Origin: Boesenbergia rotunda | Lineage: Eukaryota > Streptophyta > Magnoliopsida > Zingiberales > Zingiberaceae | Direction of reading: 5' to 3' | NCBI GenBank assembly: GCA_024364735.1 | Contig: JAGFNQ010002588.1 | Span: 20,832-84,831 of the forward strand | Length of the DNA: 64,000 nt | Shown: positions 35,128 to 45,839 of the stretch, in pieces | Numbering within the stretch: the first letter of the stretch is position 1 | Layout: the number at the start of each line of letters is the position of its first letter | Notes under the pieces: model-generated | Databases searched by the model: none | What the model was told of the DNA's origin: nothing | The model's input: the letters and a program-made list of their open reading frames with translations, nothing else | Program-made: the position numbers and the translations under genes

Positions 35128-35585
35128 GAGTATTCAATTAAAATTGAATCGAATTGAATTAATCGAACTGAATTAATTTTTTTAACAAATCGAATTGAAT
35201 TAATCGAACTGAATTAATTTTAATTAATTTTTTTTAATAAATCGAATCGAATTAATCGAACTGAATTAATTTTTTTTAACAAACCGAACCGAACCAAATT
35301 TATAAAAAAATTGAATAAACAGAACTTATATTTATCAGTTAATTAGATTTTCGATCCAATTAACCGAACTAATAAAAAATTTTGATTTTTTTTAATAAAA
35401 TTCAGTTTTTTTAATAAAATTCGATAAAAATAGAATTTAAAATTTTGATTAGGTCTAAAAAGTAGATCTATTCGAAACCGTACCAAATTAATCAATTTTT
35501 TAAAAACAAAAACTAAATTTCAAATAAACCGAACCAAATTTTAAAATTCGATCGATTTATTCGATTTAACCGAATTACTCACCCC
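35128..35585. mobile_element. AT-rich MITE-like element, probably hAT-derived
   Basis: A 458-bp noncoding element made mostly of tandem variants of AATCGAACTGAATTAATTTT and AACCGAACCAAATT. The left end is GAGTATTCAATT and the right end, reversed, is GGGGTGAGTAATTC, so the termini are imperfect inverted repeats. It is flanked by TATCAAGG on both sides. Sequences of this kind (GGGGTGAGnAATTCGGTT) are widespread in plant genomes. Confidence 0.68.
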
Positions 35586-35593
35586 TATCAAGG
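35586..35593. repeat. Target-site duplication, right (TATCAAGG)
   Basis: Exact second copy of the 8-bp direct repeat. Confidence 0.7.
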
Positions 35594-36005
35594 AAAGACA
35601 GAGTTGTTGACATCGACTAAAATCAAGAAATTTCAGCCTTTCCAATTCACCAATTAAATTTGAAAATGGCATTCTACAAGGTTACTTCAGTCTGCTAGCT
35701 TATATATTTGCCGAGACCAGTTTCTTGATTCCAATGCATTTAGTTTACAAATCAATGGATGAATGCAAACAAGAAGCACTGACTGAATGCATAACTATAT
35801 GTTGTTTGTTTTTTCTGTTTGCTTTTACATTCATCAAGTAGGCTATTCATATATCAGCAACCTGGGAACTGGGTGGCTGAGCTTAATTCATCTCAGTAAA
35901 TGATTAATACAAGGCATCTGAATGATGATTTCATGAAGTCCACAAGTGACTTCCCAATTAGAATGCCTTCAATATTCAGACACTCACAAGAACAGTAATA
36001 ATGAG
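35594..36005 (-). other. 3' flank / probable 3' UTR of the Sec14-like gene
   Basis: Noncoding DNA between the MITE and the stop codon at 36006. It should hold the 3' UTR. I could not fix a cleavage site. Confidence 0.5.
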
Positions 36006-38630
36006 TTATGCTCCAGATTGTTCAATTGGCACCAAAGACAACTTCCCACCATACTTCTCAGGGAGTTGGCTCTCATCAATATCTGCTAGTAGTGTGGCTT
36101 TCAGCTCCTTTTTTTCCACAAAGACAAACTGCACAAGATCATGATAGTACCAGCAGATTAGTTCAAGGTACAAAGGAACAAAAAGAAACGGTGTTTCATA
36201 ATAAAGAAAACTGACAATTTTTATATGCAAAGATTACCTTTTTCCTAGTGTTTGGATCGAGAAATTTGTACATGATCTTCCAAACCTTCATGAAGATATA
36301 AGGTACATGGATTAAGAACACCTTCCCCAACCTCTCTGGGTAGTAGTTCTGCAAATTGCATGATGAAATCGGTGGGTGCTAAATTCATGTCAGTAATGTT
36401 TACAGCAGTAGTCTATGTCATCGTCTTACATTAACCATTGATTTTTATAATATGTACATATTCAGTGCATTCATGCTATTTAATCTAATTTATCTGTTGC
36501 ACTTGGTTCTTGTATTTATATGTTTTATGCCAAGAGAAAATGGAATCATAAATTTATCTCTTATCTCCTTATTTTACAGTTAAAGCTTAAATTGCAATAT
36601 TGTCTTTCTTGAGTAACTACTGTTCTTGGAACTTCATGGACAAGGCAGACCCATTTTAGCTTTTTGTTGGATAGTTTTCAAACTTAGGAATTAAATGGCA
36701 TTTCAACCAAGTAAATGGTAACAAACAAGGCACCAAAGTTAAAGAAAGAATAGTTGTGTTTCAAAGAGACCAATTTACACATTGACTCGTGATGAATTAA
36801 ATCACTGAAAACGGAAAATGTGTATATAGAAAGATATAGCAGTCTGAGAGTTTAGCAAAACATTTTGAAGAATGATAAGAGTAAGGGTCCATTTACTCGG
36901 ATGGACAATATTAAGATGTACACAAATAATGGAGCTCCATATGTAATTTTGTGCACCTTTCTCTTCTCCACTTGGCTTTTCAACCAAGTACATGGACCCT
37001 AAATCTAAAAAGAGTTGTAGCATGTTTAGTAGCCTGACTACTTGTATTGGACCTTGCACAATGCTTAGTTGTGTAGGTGAAGCAAATACATAGTTAATAG
37101 AGTTCATCCCTGTAATTATAGTTTTTGTCATAGAGTTCATCTTGAAATTATAGTTTCTGTCATTTTATTACGAGAATTTTCATCACGTACAAGTTAACTA
37201 CTTGTTTCAAATTTTAGTCTCTCCTCTCATTCCTATAAGTTCTTATCTCAGCTACCATAGAATTTTTCTACATGATGAATCTTCATTGTTTTTTTTTTTT
37301 TGAATATTTCTTTAGATTAAAAGTTGCAATGCGAGTTAACATTACAGATACTGGAAATCCAAGATATTCATATTTAGAAATTCACAAAGAGGTTTCATAA
37401 GTTTAAGTTATGAGTTGTAACCAATGTTGGATGATTTTAAGTGAAGAATCTTGTGAATCAATTGTATTGAAAGAATTATATAAAAGCTATTTGGTAACTA
37501 TAATGCTTTTAACATATCCAAATTTGGATTCATGTTACAGTGCCCTAATAGATTGCCATTCTATCAAATAAAACAATAAATAGCATAAGACTCCTTTCTC
37601 TATATTGAAAACTGAAGCGTGCCATTTTCAAAGAAGAACTAGTATCTTGTTGAAAAATCTATTTGACAAAAGCAATCAGTTAGATCAAGACCAGGAAAAA
37701 AACCTGTAAGATGTCTATAGCTGCAAGGTATCCCCGAACATCGCTACTGGAGTAACCCCAACCATGAAGGTCTGCAATACAGGTGAATTTCTCTTGACCA
37801 TTCGGCATGCTGCAAGTATGCTAAGTGTCAAATTATCTGGTGGAAAACTTAAGAATCTAGGCATATGTAGAGGCTTTCTACTCAAATTTCATAAGAATTT
37901 TGGGTTTTGAATGAGAAACACAAGGTTACTCACTGGGCACAGGATTTATCGAGCATATAAGCCATGAAACCTGAAAGTTCAAGAAAACCATGATGTAAGA
38001 TCATTTCAGATCAAGAAAAGAAAATAAATTTCCCTTGTTATGTGTGATAACTTACGCTTCAACTCATCCATTTGTCTCCCAGCTGGGACATGATTAGCTA
38101 CAAGATAAACAATTATAGGGCGCCCTTGTTTATCAAATCCCTGTTTGTATACTTCCTTATGGGAAAGCTCGTTAGGGATATCGGACTCGGAGATGAATCC
38201 ATAAGGCATCAGTGCCTTCCTCCATCGAAGATATTTTAGGAACTGCACAGATGCCTTCTCAACATCTAGATCTCGTGCACGAAGAAACCTTCTGAGAGTC
38301 ACATTGTCCACATCCTGTAATTTCAGCAAGAAGGGTAAATTTTGTGATCAGAAAATATGCGGATCGATGTAGAGAAGTTCCTTAATAACCAAATGCATCC
38401 AGAGCTAGCAAACAGGCGATCAAAATTTAAACAAGATGACTCGCAAAGGAACTACAAAAGGGGGGGAAAAATCCGTCAGTCGGCTACTTAGCCGATCGAC
38501 GGTGTAGAACTGATAAAGGTGCGACCTGGGCGTCAAGGTCTTCGGCTTCGACGAGGGCCCTCAGCGAAGCAACCTTCTTCTTCTCTGCGTGATCGCTGCC
38601 AGGCAACGCGAGCTTGTCTTCCACATCCAT
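36006..38630 (-). CDS. Sec14-like phosphatidylinositol transfer protein (CRAL-TRIO), six exons
   Basis: The inferred CDS joins 38630-38526, 38314-38056, 37970-37934, 37809-37704, 36348-36238 and 36128-36006. All introns are GT-AG and phases fit; the product is 246 aa with no stop. Residues 1-35 are acidic/basic and polar (MDVEDKLALPG start). The CRAL-TRIO N-terminal helices follow at about 36-80 (NVTLRRFLRARDLDVEKA). The lipid-binding CRAL-TRIO domain spans about 95-240, with GRPIIVYLVANH, CIADLHGWGYSS, then YYPERLGKVFLIHVPYIF and the gate-helix-like KIMYKFLDPNTRKK. Such proteins exchange phosphatidylinositol and another lipid between membranes in the cytosol. This length (no GOLD or nodulin domain) fits the short plant Sec14-only group. 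It is the only apparently intact cellular gene here. The fourth intron is 1.36 kb; the others are 85-211 bp. Confidence 0.93.
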
Positions 38631-38718
38631 AGCCTTGCAGTGCGATCACTGAGGAGGGAGTCGTCCTCTTTCCTCACAACCCAAAGAGAGAGTCCTCTCC
38701 TCCTCCTCCTCGGCCGCT

Positions 38719-38754
<36 letters not shown>

Positions 38755-38875
38755 CTGTTTCTCTTCCTCTCTATCGGTGGCGGGTGTTGGATGAAACTTA
38801 TAGGAGACTTCTGGGTGAACAACCAAAGATTCCAACTTCATTTTTCCTGTGAAGGACAAAGTTTTCAATCAGCTC
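38631..38875 (-). promoter_or_regulatory. 5' UTR / proximal promoter of the Sec14-like gene with GA repeat
   Basis: Directly upstream of the start codon. On the coding strand it carries a run of GA dinucleotides (CT on the plus strand at about 38715-38757). GA tracts in 5' UTRs are common in plant housekeeping genes and bind GAGA-binding (BBR/BPC) proteins. No clear TATA box was seen. Confidence 0.55.
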
Positions 38876-39551
38876 AAATAATAATTATTATTAGAATTCT
38901 CACATAATGCACTAATCATTAATACGTTATTATTATCATCCTCGAGGTTGAAATTAAAATTTAATAAAGTTAATATATCAATCCTCTATGTACTAACACA
39001 GTGACTAATAGCCCCCGTAATTTACTTGTCAGTGTAGATCTTAGGATGGATTGGCGGGGCGCTAGGAGCAAGCGAATCATGTTTTACCACCATCAAATAA
39101 TAATTATTAGGTCCCTACTGAATGGATTGATGGTTAGTATATGAATATTCGATCATGAAAACTAGGAGTCAAAATCTGACAAAGCCAGAGTGGGCCCCCT
39201 CCCTACGCACTAGCTATAACATTCGGCTATTAGCTTCTGTGATTTATCTTTTCCATGTTGGCTCTAGGACAGATTGGCGGAGGCGCTGTGAGCAAGCGAA
39301 TCGCCTTTTACCACCATCAAATAATAATTATTAGTCCCCACGAAGGGGTAATGCATAGGTGTTGTCATCTTAAAATCTGAGGGTTAACATCTGTAAAGTT
39401 AGTGTACCCATCTATCCTTTCCATACGCTAGCCCATAACATTCAGGTTAGTAACTCTCGTGATTTATCTTTTTCGTATTGGCTCTAAGATAAATTGACGA
39501 GATACTGGAGCAAATGATTCATCTTTTATCGCCTCAAATAATAATTATTTT
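38876..39551. repeat. Degenerate tandem repeat, three copies of about 220 bp
   Basis: The phrase AAATAATAATTATTA recurs at 38876, 39095, 39319 and 39536. Before each later copy comes gcaagcgaatc...ttttaccaccatc, or a decayed version. Units are diverged from one another, so the array is old. No coding potential. Confidence 0.75.
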
Positions 39552-39680
39552 GGTTGTTAGTGCGTAAAATCTAATAAAATCAAATGGAGAAAAATATCTG
39601 ACATGATTATAATTATTATTTGAATAAATTAGTTAAATTGTAGTTTAAATTTGGTTGATAGAAGCAAGGAAAAATGGGTG

Positions 39681-39690
39681 AAAACTATTC
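39681..39690. repeat. Target-site duplication of the Mutator-like element, left
   Basis: AAAACTATTC, repeated exactly at 53684-53693. Confidence 0.88.
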
Positions 39691-40190
39691 GGGAAATTAG
39701 AGATAAATCCCTGATCAGAAACTTGTCATTGTGTCCGCTCCCCAGGTAAGGAAACAATAGTATTTAATCCCTAGTTTTCTGTTTTAACTCCCCAATACAT
39801 AAATTTACAAATATACCCTTTTTTCTTTTCCCGCATTTCTTTTCTCGCATTTCCTTTCCCCTGATTTCTTCCCGACACATTCTCGGCCTCCTTCACCAGC
39901 GAAATCAAGCCAGCTTCCTCTCCTCAATTTCCTTCTCCCGCGATTTCTTGACGACACATTCTCGACCTCCTTCACCGGTGAAATCAAGCCAGCTTCACCA
40001 TTTGCCTCTCCTCAATTTCCTTCTTCCCAGATTTCTTGACTACATAATCACTTAAACCCTAACCAGCGAAATCAAGGCAAGTTGACCATTTTCCTCTCCC
40101 TCATTTCTTCCCGACACAATGTGAAGCAAGATTATAGCCGTGTAGATCCATCAACTCACCGACGAGGAGACTGAATAAAGCGTCGTCGCC
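39691..40190 (+). repeat. Left terminal inverted repeat of the MULE
   Basis: Aligns with the reverse complement of 53173-53683 from the tip (ggga...taatccctgatcagaaac) to gacgaggagactgaa...gcgtcgtcg. It contains two internal copies of a segment ending in ttcaccrgygaaatcaagccagcttc (about 39880-39990). Confidence 0.87.
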
Positions 40191-40779
40191 GGAGATAGAG
40201 TTGAAGCCAGGCATTTTTTGTAGTTTTTTATCTATTAGTCGGAACTCTCTAATTATCATCTTTCTTATTTCCCTATTCGTTTAAAAAAAGATTAGTGATT
40301 GATTAAGTACAACTTCACCCTAATATGAATATATTGTTACTATTCCTATGAGATTTCAATTTATCAATACTATTTGCATCATTCTTTAAAATTTTAAGAA
40401 TTCCTTGATTATAGATAAGTGGTGAGAGCGAGGTAAATAGGCAATTGCCCTTTCTATAGATAAATGAAGTATCTAACTGTTATGAATGTATAAATTCTTC
40501 AACTGAACAATAAATGTTTTAAGAGGGATTAGTTTAGGTTAATGTGAGAAATGAGTTCCATCAAGAGGTGGGGGAGTTAAAGTTCTTCAATTGATAAATT
40601 ATTCATGTTTAATGATGATATTCAATTTTTTCTATTATTATTCATGTTTAATGATGATATTCAATTTTTTCTATTATTATTAAATTGAATGTTTATTGTT
40701 TGTAAGTAGGCAAATGTTTACTTTATTAATTTTTTGTTTACTTTATGGTCTAAATAGTAAAATTGTGTTGGATATTTTG

Positions 40780-43485
40780 AGGTTAGAAAGGAGGTTAAGG
40801 GTTGTAAAGAAGCAAAGATAGTCAAGACTAGCAAAGAAGCAAAGAGTAACAAAGAAGCTAAGGAGGTTAAGAGTGGCAAAAAAGCTCAGTTACGTTGTTC
40901 ACCAACTTTTTTTAGAGCTGTCATGGATGAAGTCGGCCCGAAAATGAATGATAAGCAAAAAAAGAGTATTAAAAACACTCCATTTGGTATATGGCTAAAG
41001 ATGCCCAAATTGGCCATCACAGTTCCAGAGTTGATCTAATTTTAAAAAGATTTCAGTTGCAATCTCGTTCATTTGTGTTTGGTGAAAATATTGTTGTTCC
41101 TTTACATTACCAGAGTTTTCCATTGTTCATGGCTTGCGTTATGTAGGGCAACCAGTTGATTTAGATGTCAATCTGGAGTCTAAATTTGTTGCTCAGTATT
41201 TCTCTAGAAAAGTTGGCAACGTTACCAGAAGTTTAATCTATGATAGACTTTCCTCTTTAGCTGGATCAGAGAATAACTCAAATGTTGATGATTTTGTTAG
41301 GATGTTTATTTGTTTTGTGTTTAATTGTATCATTTTTCCTGTTGCCAACTACTCAACACCTCGATTCATTATGTCATACATTGATGACCTGACGACCTTC
41401 TTTGATTATTCGTGGGGAGATGTGGCATATAGATTTTTGAACAACCAAATTTTGAAATATATTGGAAAGGGTGAAGGAAATGTTATAAGAAAGAAGTATT
41501 TAGATGGTTCAACTGTTGGATTGATGGTGAGTTTTTTTAGTATGCTTTTATTATGTTTTGTACTGTTATACTAATAAATTTATTTATTTAGGCATGGTTA
41601 TATGAAAGAATACCTTCTCTTGGAGTTGTACGTTCTCTACATACTTTTCCCTGATTGTTCCGTTGGCGTGAAAGTAAGATATCTACAAAACCTGATTTAG
41701 CCGAGAGGTTATTGAATTCCATTGACTATACTAAAGTAAGTTCATATTTTATAGTAAATATACTCAAATATGATGAATTGTAGTGACCTTTTAATTTTAA
41801 TTGTGAAAAGGTGTTGTCCATGGTACCATTTCGGATGAAGATAAACTTTTTCATCAAAAGCGAGCAAGTTTTTCGGTAATATTATCAATAAATAAGTATT
41901 TTGTTAAATAAAGTTGACAAAATATTTATTTACTACAAGAATCTTGTAATTTTTTCAGGGCTCAGAATGTGTCAAATGTGGTGGAATGATTGCTGGTACA
42001 AGTTGGGCGAATACTGAACCAATGGCAAAAGAGTTTGGTGGTGAGCCACAACCACAGATTGAAGATATCAGTGGGTCACAAGAGAACAAGAGAGATGAAG
42101 TTAAAGACTCCATTGAAGGTGAAATTGATGGGTTTGTTGAAGTGCCGGTGGAAAAGAATATTGCATCAGTAGAGCATTTTGTGTCATCCATTGCAATGAC
42201 GGTAAGGACAAGGGCAGACCGAATGAAAAAAAAGGCTGAAATATATGTTATGCCGCCGAGTACAACACCAAAATGTAGGAGGAAGGCGGGCAAAGAGGTG
42301 TTAGCATTAGTTGTTGACACAGTAGTGCTGGAATCGATAAAATAGAGTTAATTTTATTTATTTGTTGTTAACCGTGTTTGTATTTTATTCTTATATTCTT
42401 AAATCTATCTACATAGGGAGACACGAGTATAGATGTTGCTACAATTGGAAGGAATGCTATTGAGGATGTGATGAATAAATTTAGAGAAAAGGAAAATTTT
42501 GTGGATATGAAGAAGCAATAGATGAAGAGCGAAAGATGTTAACAGAATATCTTTCTCGAGATAAGTTGGAGTATGTTAATCTTGTATATGGTTCCTTTTC
42601 TAGAATATTATTCCTTTATAGTGAAATATTATATAAATTTTCATATTTGCAGTGCTGTTGTGTGGGAGGAAGATAATGTGGTACTTGATGGCCTCCAATT
42701 CTGTGAATTCTTATTTCGTAATCCAGTTGGATCAGAAATTATTGATTGTTACATGAGAATAATGACAAAGCAAAGTCTCAAGAAAGGGTTTGAAATTTTC
42801 TGCATGGACATGGGTGTTCAGGTTTGTGGTGTTCTTTGACCTTACAATTGAATTCTTTATTTTTTGTTTACAATAAGAAATATGACTCTATTTCTACATG
42901 TAGAGAGAAGTCCTCGATAAATTGAAACGACATAGGAATAATCGACTGTTGCGGAAGGGAGAGTATGAAGATTTTGTTGGAAAACTTACTTCAGTGACAA
43001 GGAACCAATTAAAACATCTCAATAAAAATTTATTTACAAGATGCAGATATATTATTTTTCCCTTGAACTATGGATGACATTGGTTTCTGTTATTCTATTC
43101 ACCAAGAGAAGGCAAATTCAAGACGATGAACTCCAAGCCTCATCCATCTGCTTTCGGGACAGCCAAAGTTTAGGTAAGTTTCATCATTTGTATTTCAATA
43201 ACTCTTAAAACTTAAATTTCAAAGCATAATCAATATTTGCAGGCAGAATTTTTGGCTGGATACATGATACATTTCTCAGGCTTTGACATTGGGAAAATCA
43301 CAGTAACGAAAACAAAGTGTCGTCACCAAGGCGCGACCCTCGATTGTGGTGTTTTCACTTGTTTGTGGATTGAGTGTCTGGCACATGATGATGATGAAAT
43401 CTGGAATTATGAAAAAGAGGTAAAGATGGATACGTATCGGCACACATGGCAGCGATTATTCTGTCAGATGAAAATGGAATTATGA
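40780..43485 (+). pseudogene. ULP1-like (C48) SUMO-protease gene of the MULE, decayed
   Basis: A Lys/Glu/Ala-rich start (KEAK-type repeats, about 40790-40900) leads to a conserved plant domain (41134-41525; SYIDDLTTFFDYSWGDVAYR), probable exons at 41592-41737 and 41960-42340, then the protease domain (42660-43485). Active-site landmarks are HW near 43080 (His), HQGATLDCGVFTC near 43340 (Gln and Cys), and MNSKPH where the Asp-Ser motif would be (Asp apparently Asn). Stops lie after LHTFP (near 41652) and before the HW (near 43079), and a frameshift lies near 41040. The family cleaves SUMO conjugates; in MULEs its role is unknown. Confidence 0.8.
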
Positions 43486-43596
43486 AGAAGTAGACTTTAC
43501 TAATCCCATGTGATTATGATTTTTGGTGGAAAACATATTTATGTTGTAAGTTGGTGTATCTGCAGATATTCTCATCTTGATCAACTTTATCCTATG

Positions 43597-43860
43597 TGAT
43601 TATGGTTGTGAGTTGCTGAATGTTATGGAAAGTGGATGTTTTATTGTTGAAATATGGAAAATATGTGATTATGGTTGTGAGTTGCTTGATATTTTGGAAA
43701 GTGGATGTTTTGCTGTGGAAATTTGGAAAATTATGTGAATATGGTTGTGAGTTGCTTGATATTTTGGAAAGTGGATGTTTTGCTGTTGAAATTTGGAAAA
43801 TTATGTGATTATGGTTGTCAGTTGCTTGATATTTTCGAAAGTGGATGTTTTCATAATAAC
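43597..43860 (+). repeat. Tandem repeat, four copies of about 70 bp
   Basis: Units begin tgattatggttgtgagttgc at 43597, 43666, 43736 and 43806. It lies directly downstream of the ULP1-like gene. The ORF at 43620-43808 is a translation of this repeat. Confidence 0.85.
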
Positions 43861-44269
43861 TATAAGTTGCTTGATATCTAGTTGGAACATGAAGATAGTA
43901 GCTCGCTCTAGTGCATTTGTAGATTCTCTTTATTCATTTCAGATTGTTGTGGAATAATTTATGCATGATTATGTGTTAAGTGATGTCAATGTGATCTTAA
44001 TCGGCATTTCCTTTTCTAGTGCATTCGGCATTCTGTTTCATTTCTTACTTTGTTTTGCATTGCTCTTCACTTGCTTTTGATATGATCTGAGATTCAAAGT
44101 GTTCAGGTAGAGTATTTATTCTTACTTGCTTTTGATATGTATTCTTCACTTGCATTGCTCGATCACAGTTTGTTTCATAGAAGACAATTCTGTAAATCTT
44201 CAAGGCCTCGTGTTCAATTTACATTTGGCCAGAGAATCATCTTCGCTCTATCTCGTTTCAGTGCATGGG

Positions 44270-45815
44270 GATTTTGAGTACAAAATTATAAAATTTCAAT
44301 ACACATTGGGTAAATCTGAGTATAAATTATCCGAAATTGAGTACAAATTGAAGAAATTCGAGTACAAGATTAGGAAAGTGATACCTCTATCATAATCTTG
44401 ATGCAAAGTCCATTATAGTTAGAGACCAAGCTGGAAAATAAGATAGAAAATGTAGCTGCCCTATTATTTTACTATCAAGAGAATGCCAAATCCATGAGAA
44501 TTTCGACTACAAAATTATACAATTTCAGTACACATTGGGTAAATCTGAGTATAAATTATATGAAATTGAGTACAAATTGAAGAAATTCGAGTACAAGGTT
44601 AGGAAAGTGATACCTCTATCATAATCTTGATGCAAAGTCCATTGTAGTTAGAGACAAGTTGGAAAACAAGATAGAAAATGTATCTGCCCTATTATTTACT
44701 ATCAAAAGAATGCCAAGGCCATGGGAATTTTGAATACAAAATTATACAATTTCAGTACACATTGGGTAAATCTGAGTATAAATTATCCGAAATTGAGTAC
44801 AAATTGAAGAAATTCGAGTACAAGGTTAGGAAAGTGATACCTCTCTCATAATCTTGATGCAAACTCCATTGTAGTTAGAGACCAAGTTGGAAAACAAGAT
44901 AGAAAATGTAGCTACTCTATTATTTTACTATCAAGAGAATGCCAAGGCCATGGGATTTTAGTACAAAATTATAAAATTTCAGTACACATTGGATAAATCT
45001 GAGTATAAATTATCGAAATTGAGTATAAATTGAAGAAATTCGAGTACAAGGTTAGGAAAGTGATACCTCTATCATAATTTTGATACAAAGTCCATTGTAG
45101 TTAGAGACCAAGTTGGAAAACAAGATAGAAAATGTAGCTACTCTATTATTTTACTATCAAGAGAATGCCAAGGCCATGGGAATTTTGAGTACAAAATTAT
45201 AAAATTTCAGTACACATTTGATAAATCTGAGTATAAATTATCCGAAATTGAGTATAAATTGAAGAAATTCGAGTACAAGGTTAGGAAAGTGATACCTCTC
45301 TCATAATCTTGATGCAAAATCCATTGTATTAGAGACCAAGTTGGAAAACAAGATAGAAAATGTAGCTACTCTATTATTTTAATATCAAGAGAATGCCAAG
45401 GTCATGGGGATTTTGAGTACAAAATTATAAAATTTCAGTACACATTGGATAAATCTGAGTATAAATTATCTGAAATTGAGTATAAATTGAAGAAATTCGA
45501 GTACAAGGTTAGGAAAGTGATACCTCTATCATAATCTTGATGTAAAGCCCATTGTAGTTAGAAACCAAGTTGGAAAACAAATAGAAAATGTAGCTACCCT
45601 ATTATTTTACTATCAAGAGAATGCCAAGGTCATGGGAATTTTGAGTACAAAATTATACAATTTCAGTACACATTGGGTAAATCTAAGTATAAATTATCCG
45701 AAATTGAGTACAAATTGAAGAAATTCGAGTACAAGGTTAGGAAAGTGATACCTCTCTTATAATCTTGATGCAAAGTCCATTGTAGTTAGCGTCCAAGTTG
45801 GAAAACAAGATAGAA
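44270..45815 (+). repeat. 228-bp satellite, seven units, forward
   Basis: The phrase gagtacaaaattataaaatt recurs near 44274, 44504, 44730, 44957, 45187, 45414 and 45643. Each unit contains about five sub-repeats of roughly 21 bp beginning GAGTAY followed by AAATT, then a part with gaaagtgatacctctatcat and agtccattgtagttagagac. Confidence 0.92.
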
Positions 45816-45839
45816 AACAAGTTAGAGTCCTTGGATTTT

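Noticed and set aside
36802..37140. 112-residue minus-strand ORF
   Set aside because: It lies inside the large fourth intron of the Sec14-like gene and resembles nothing known.
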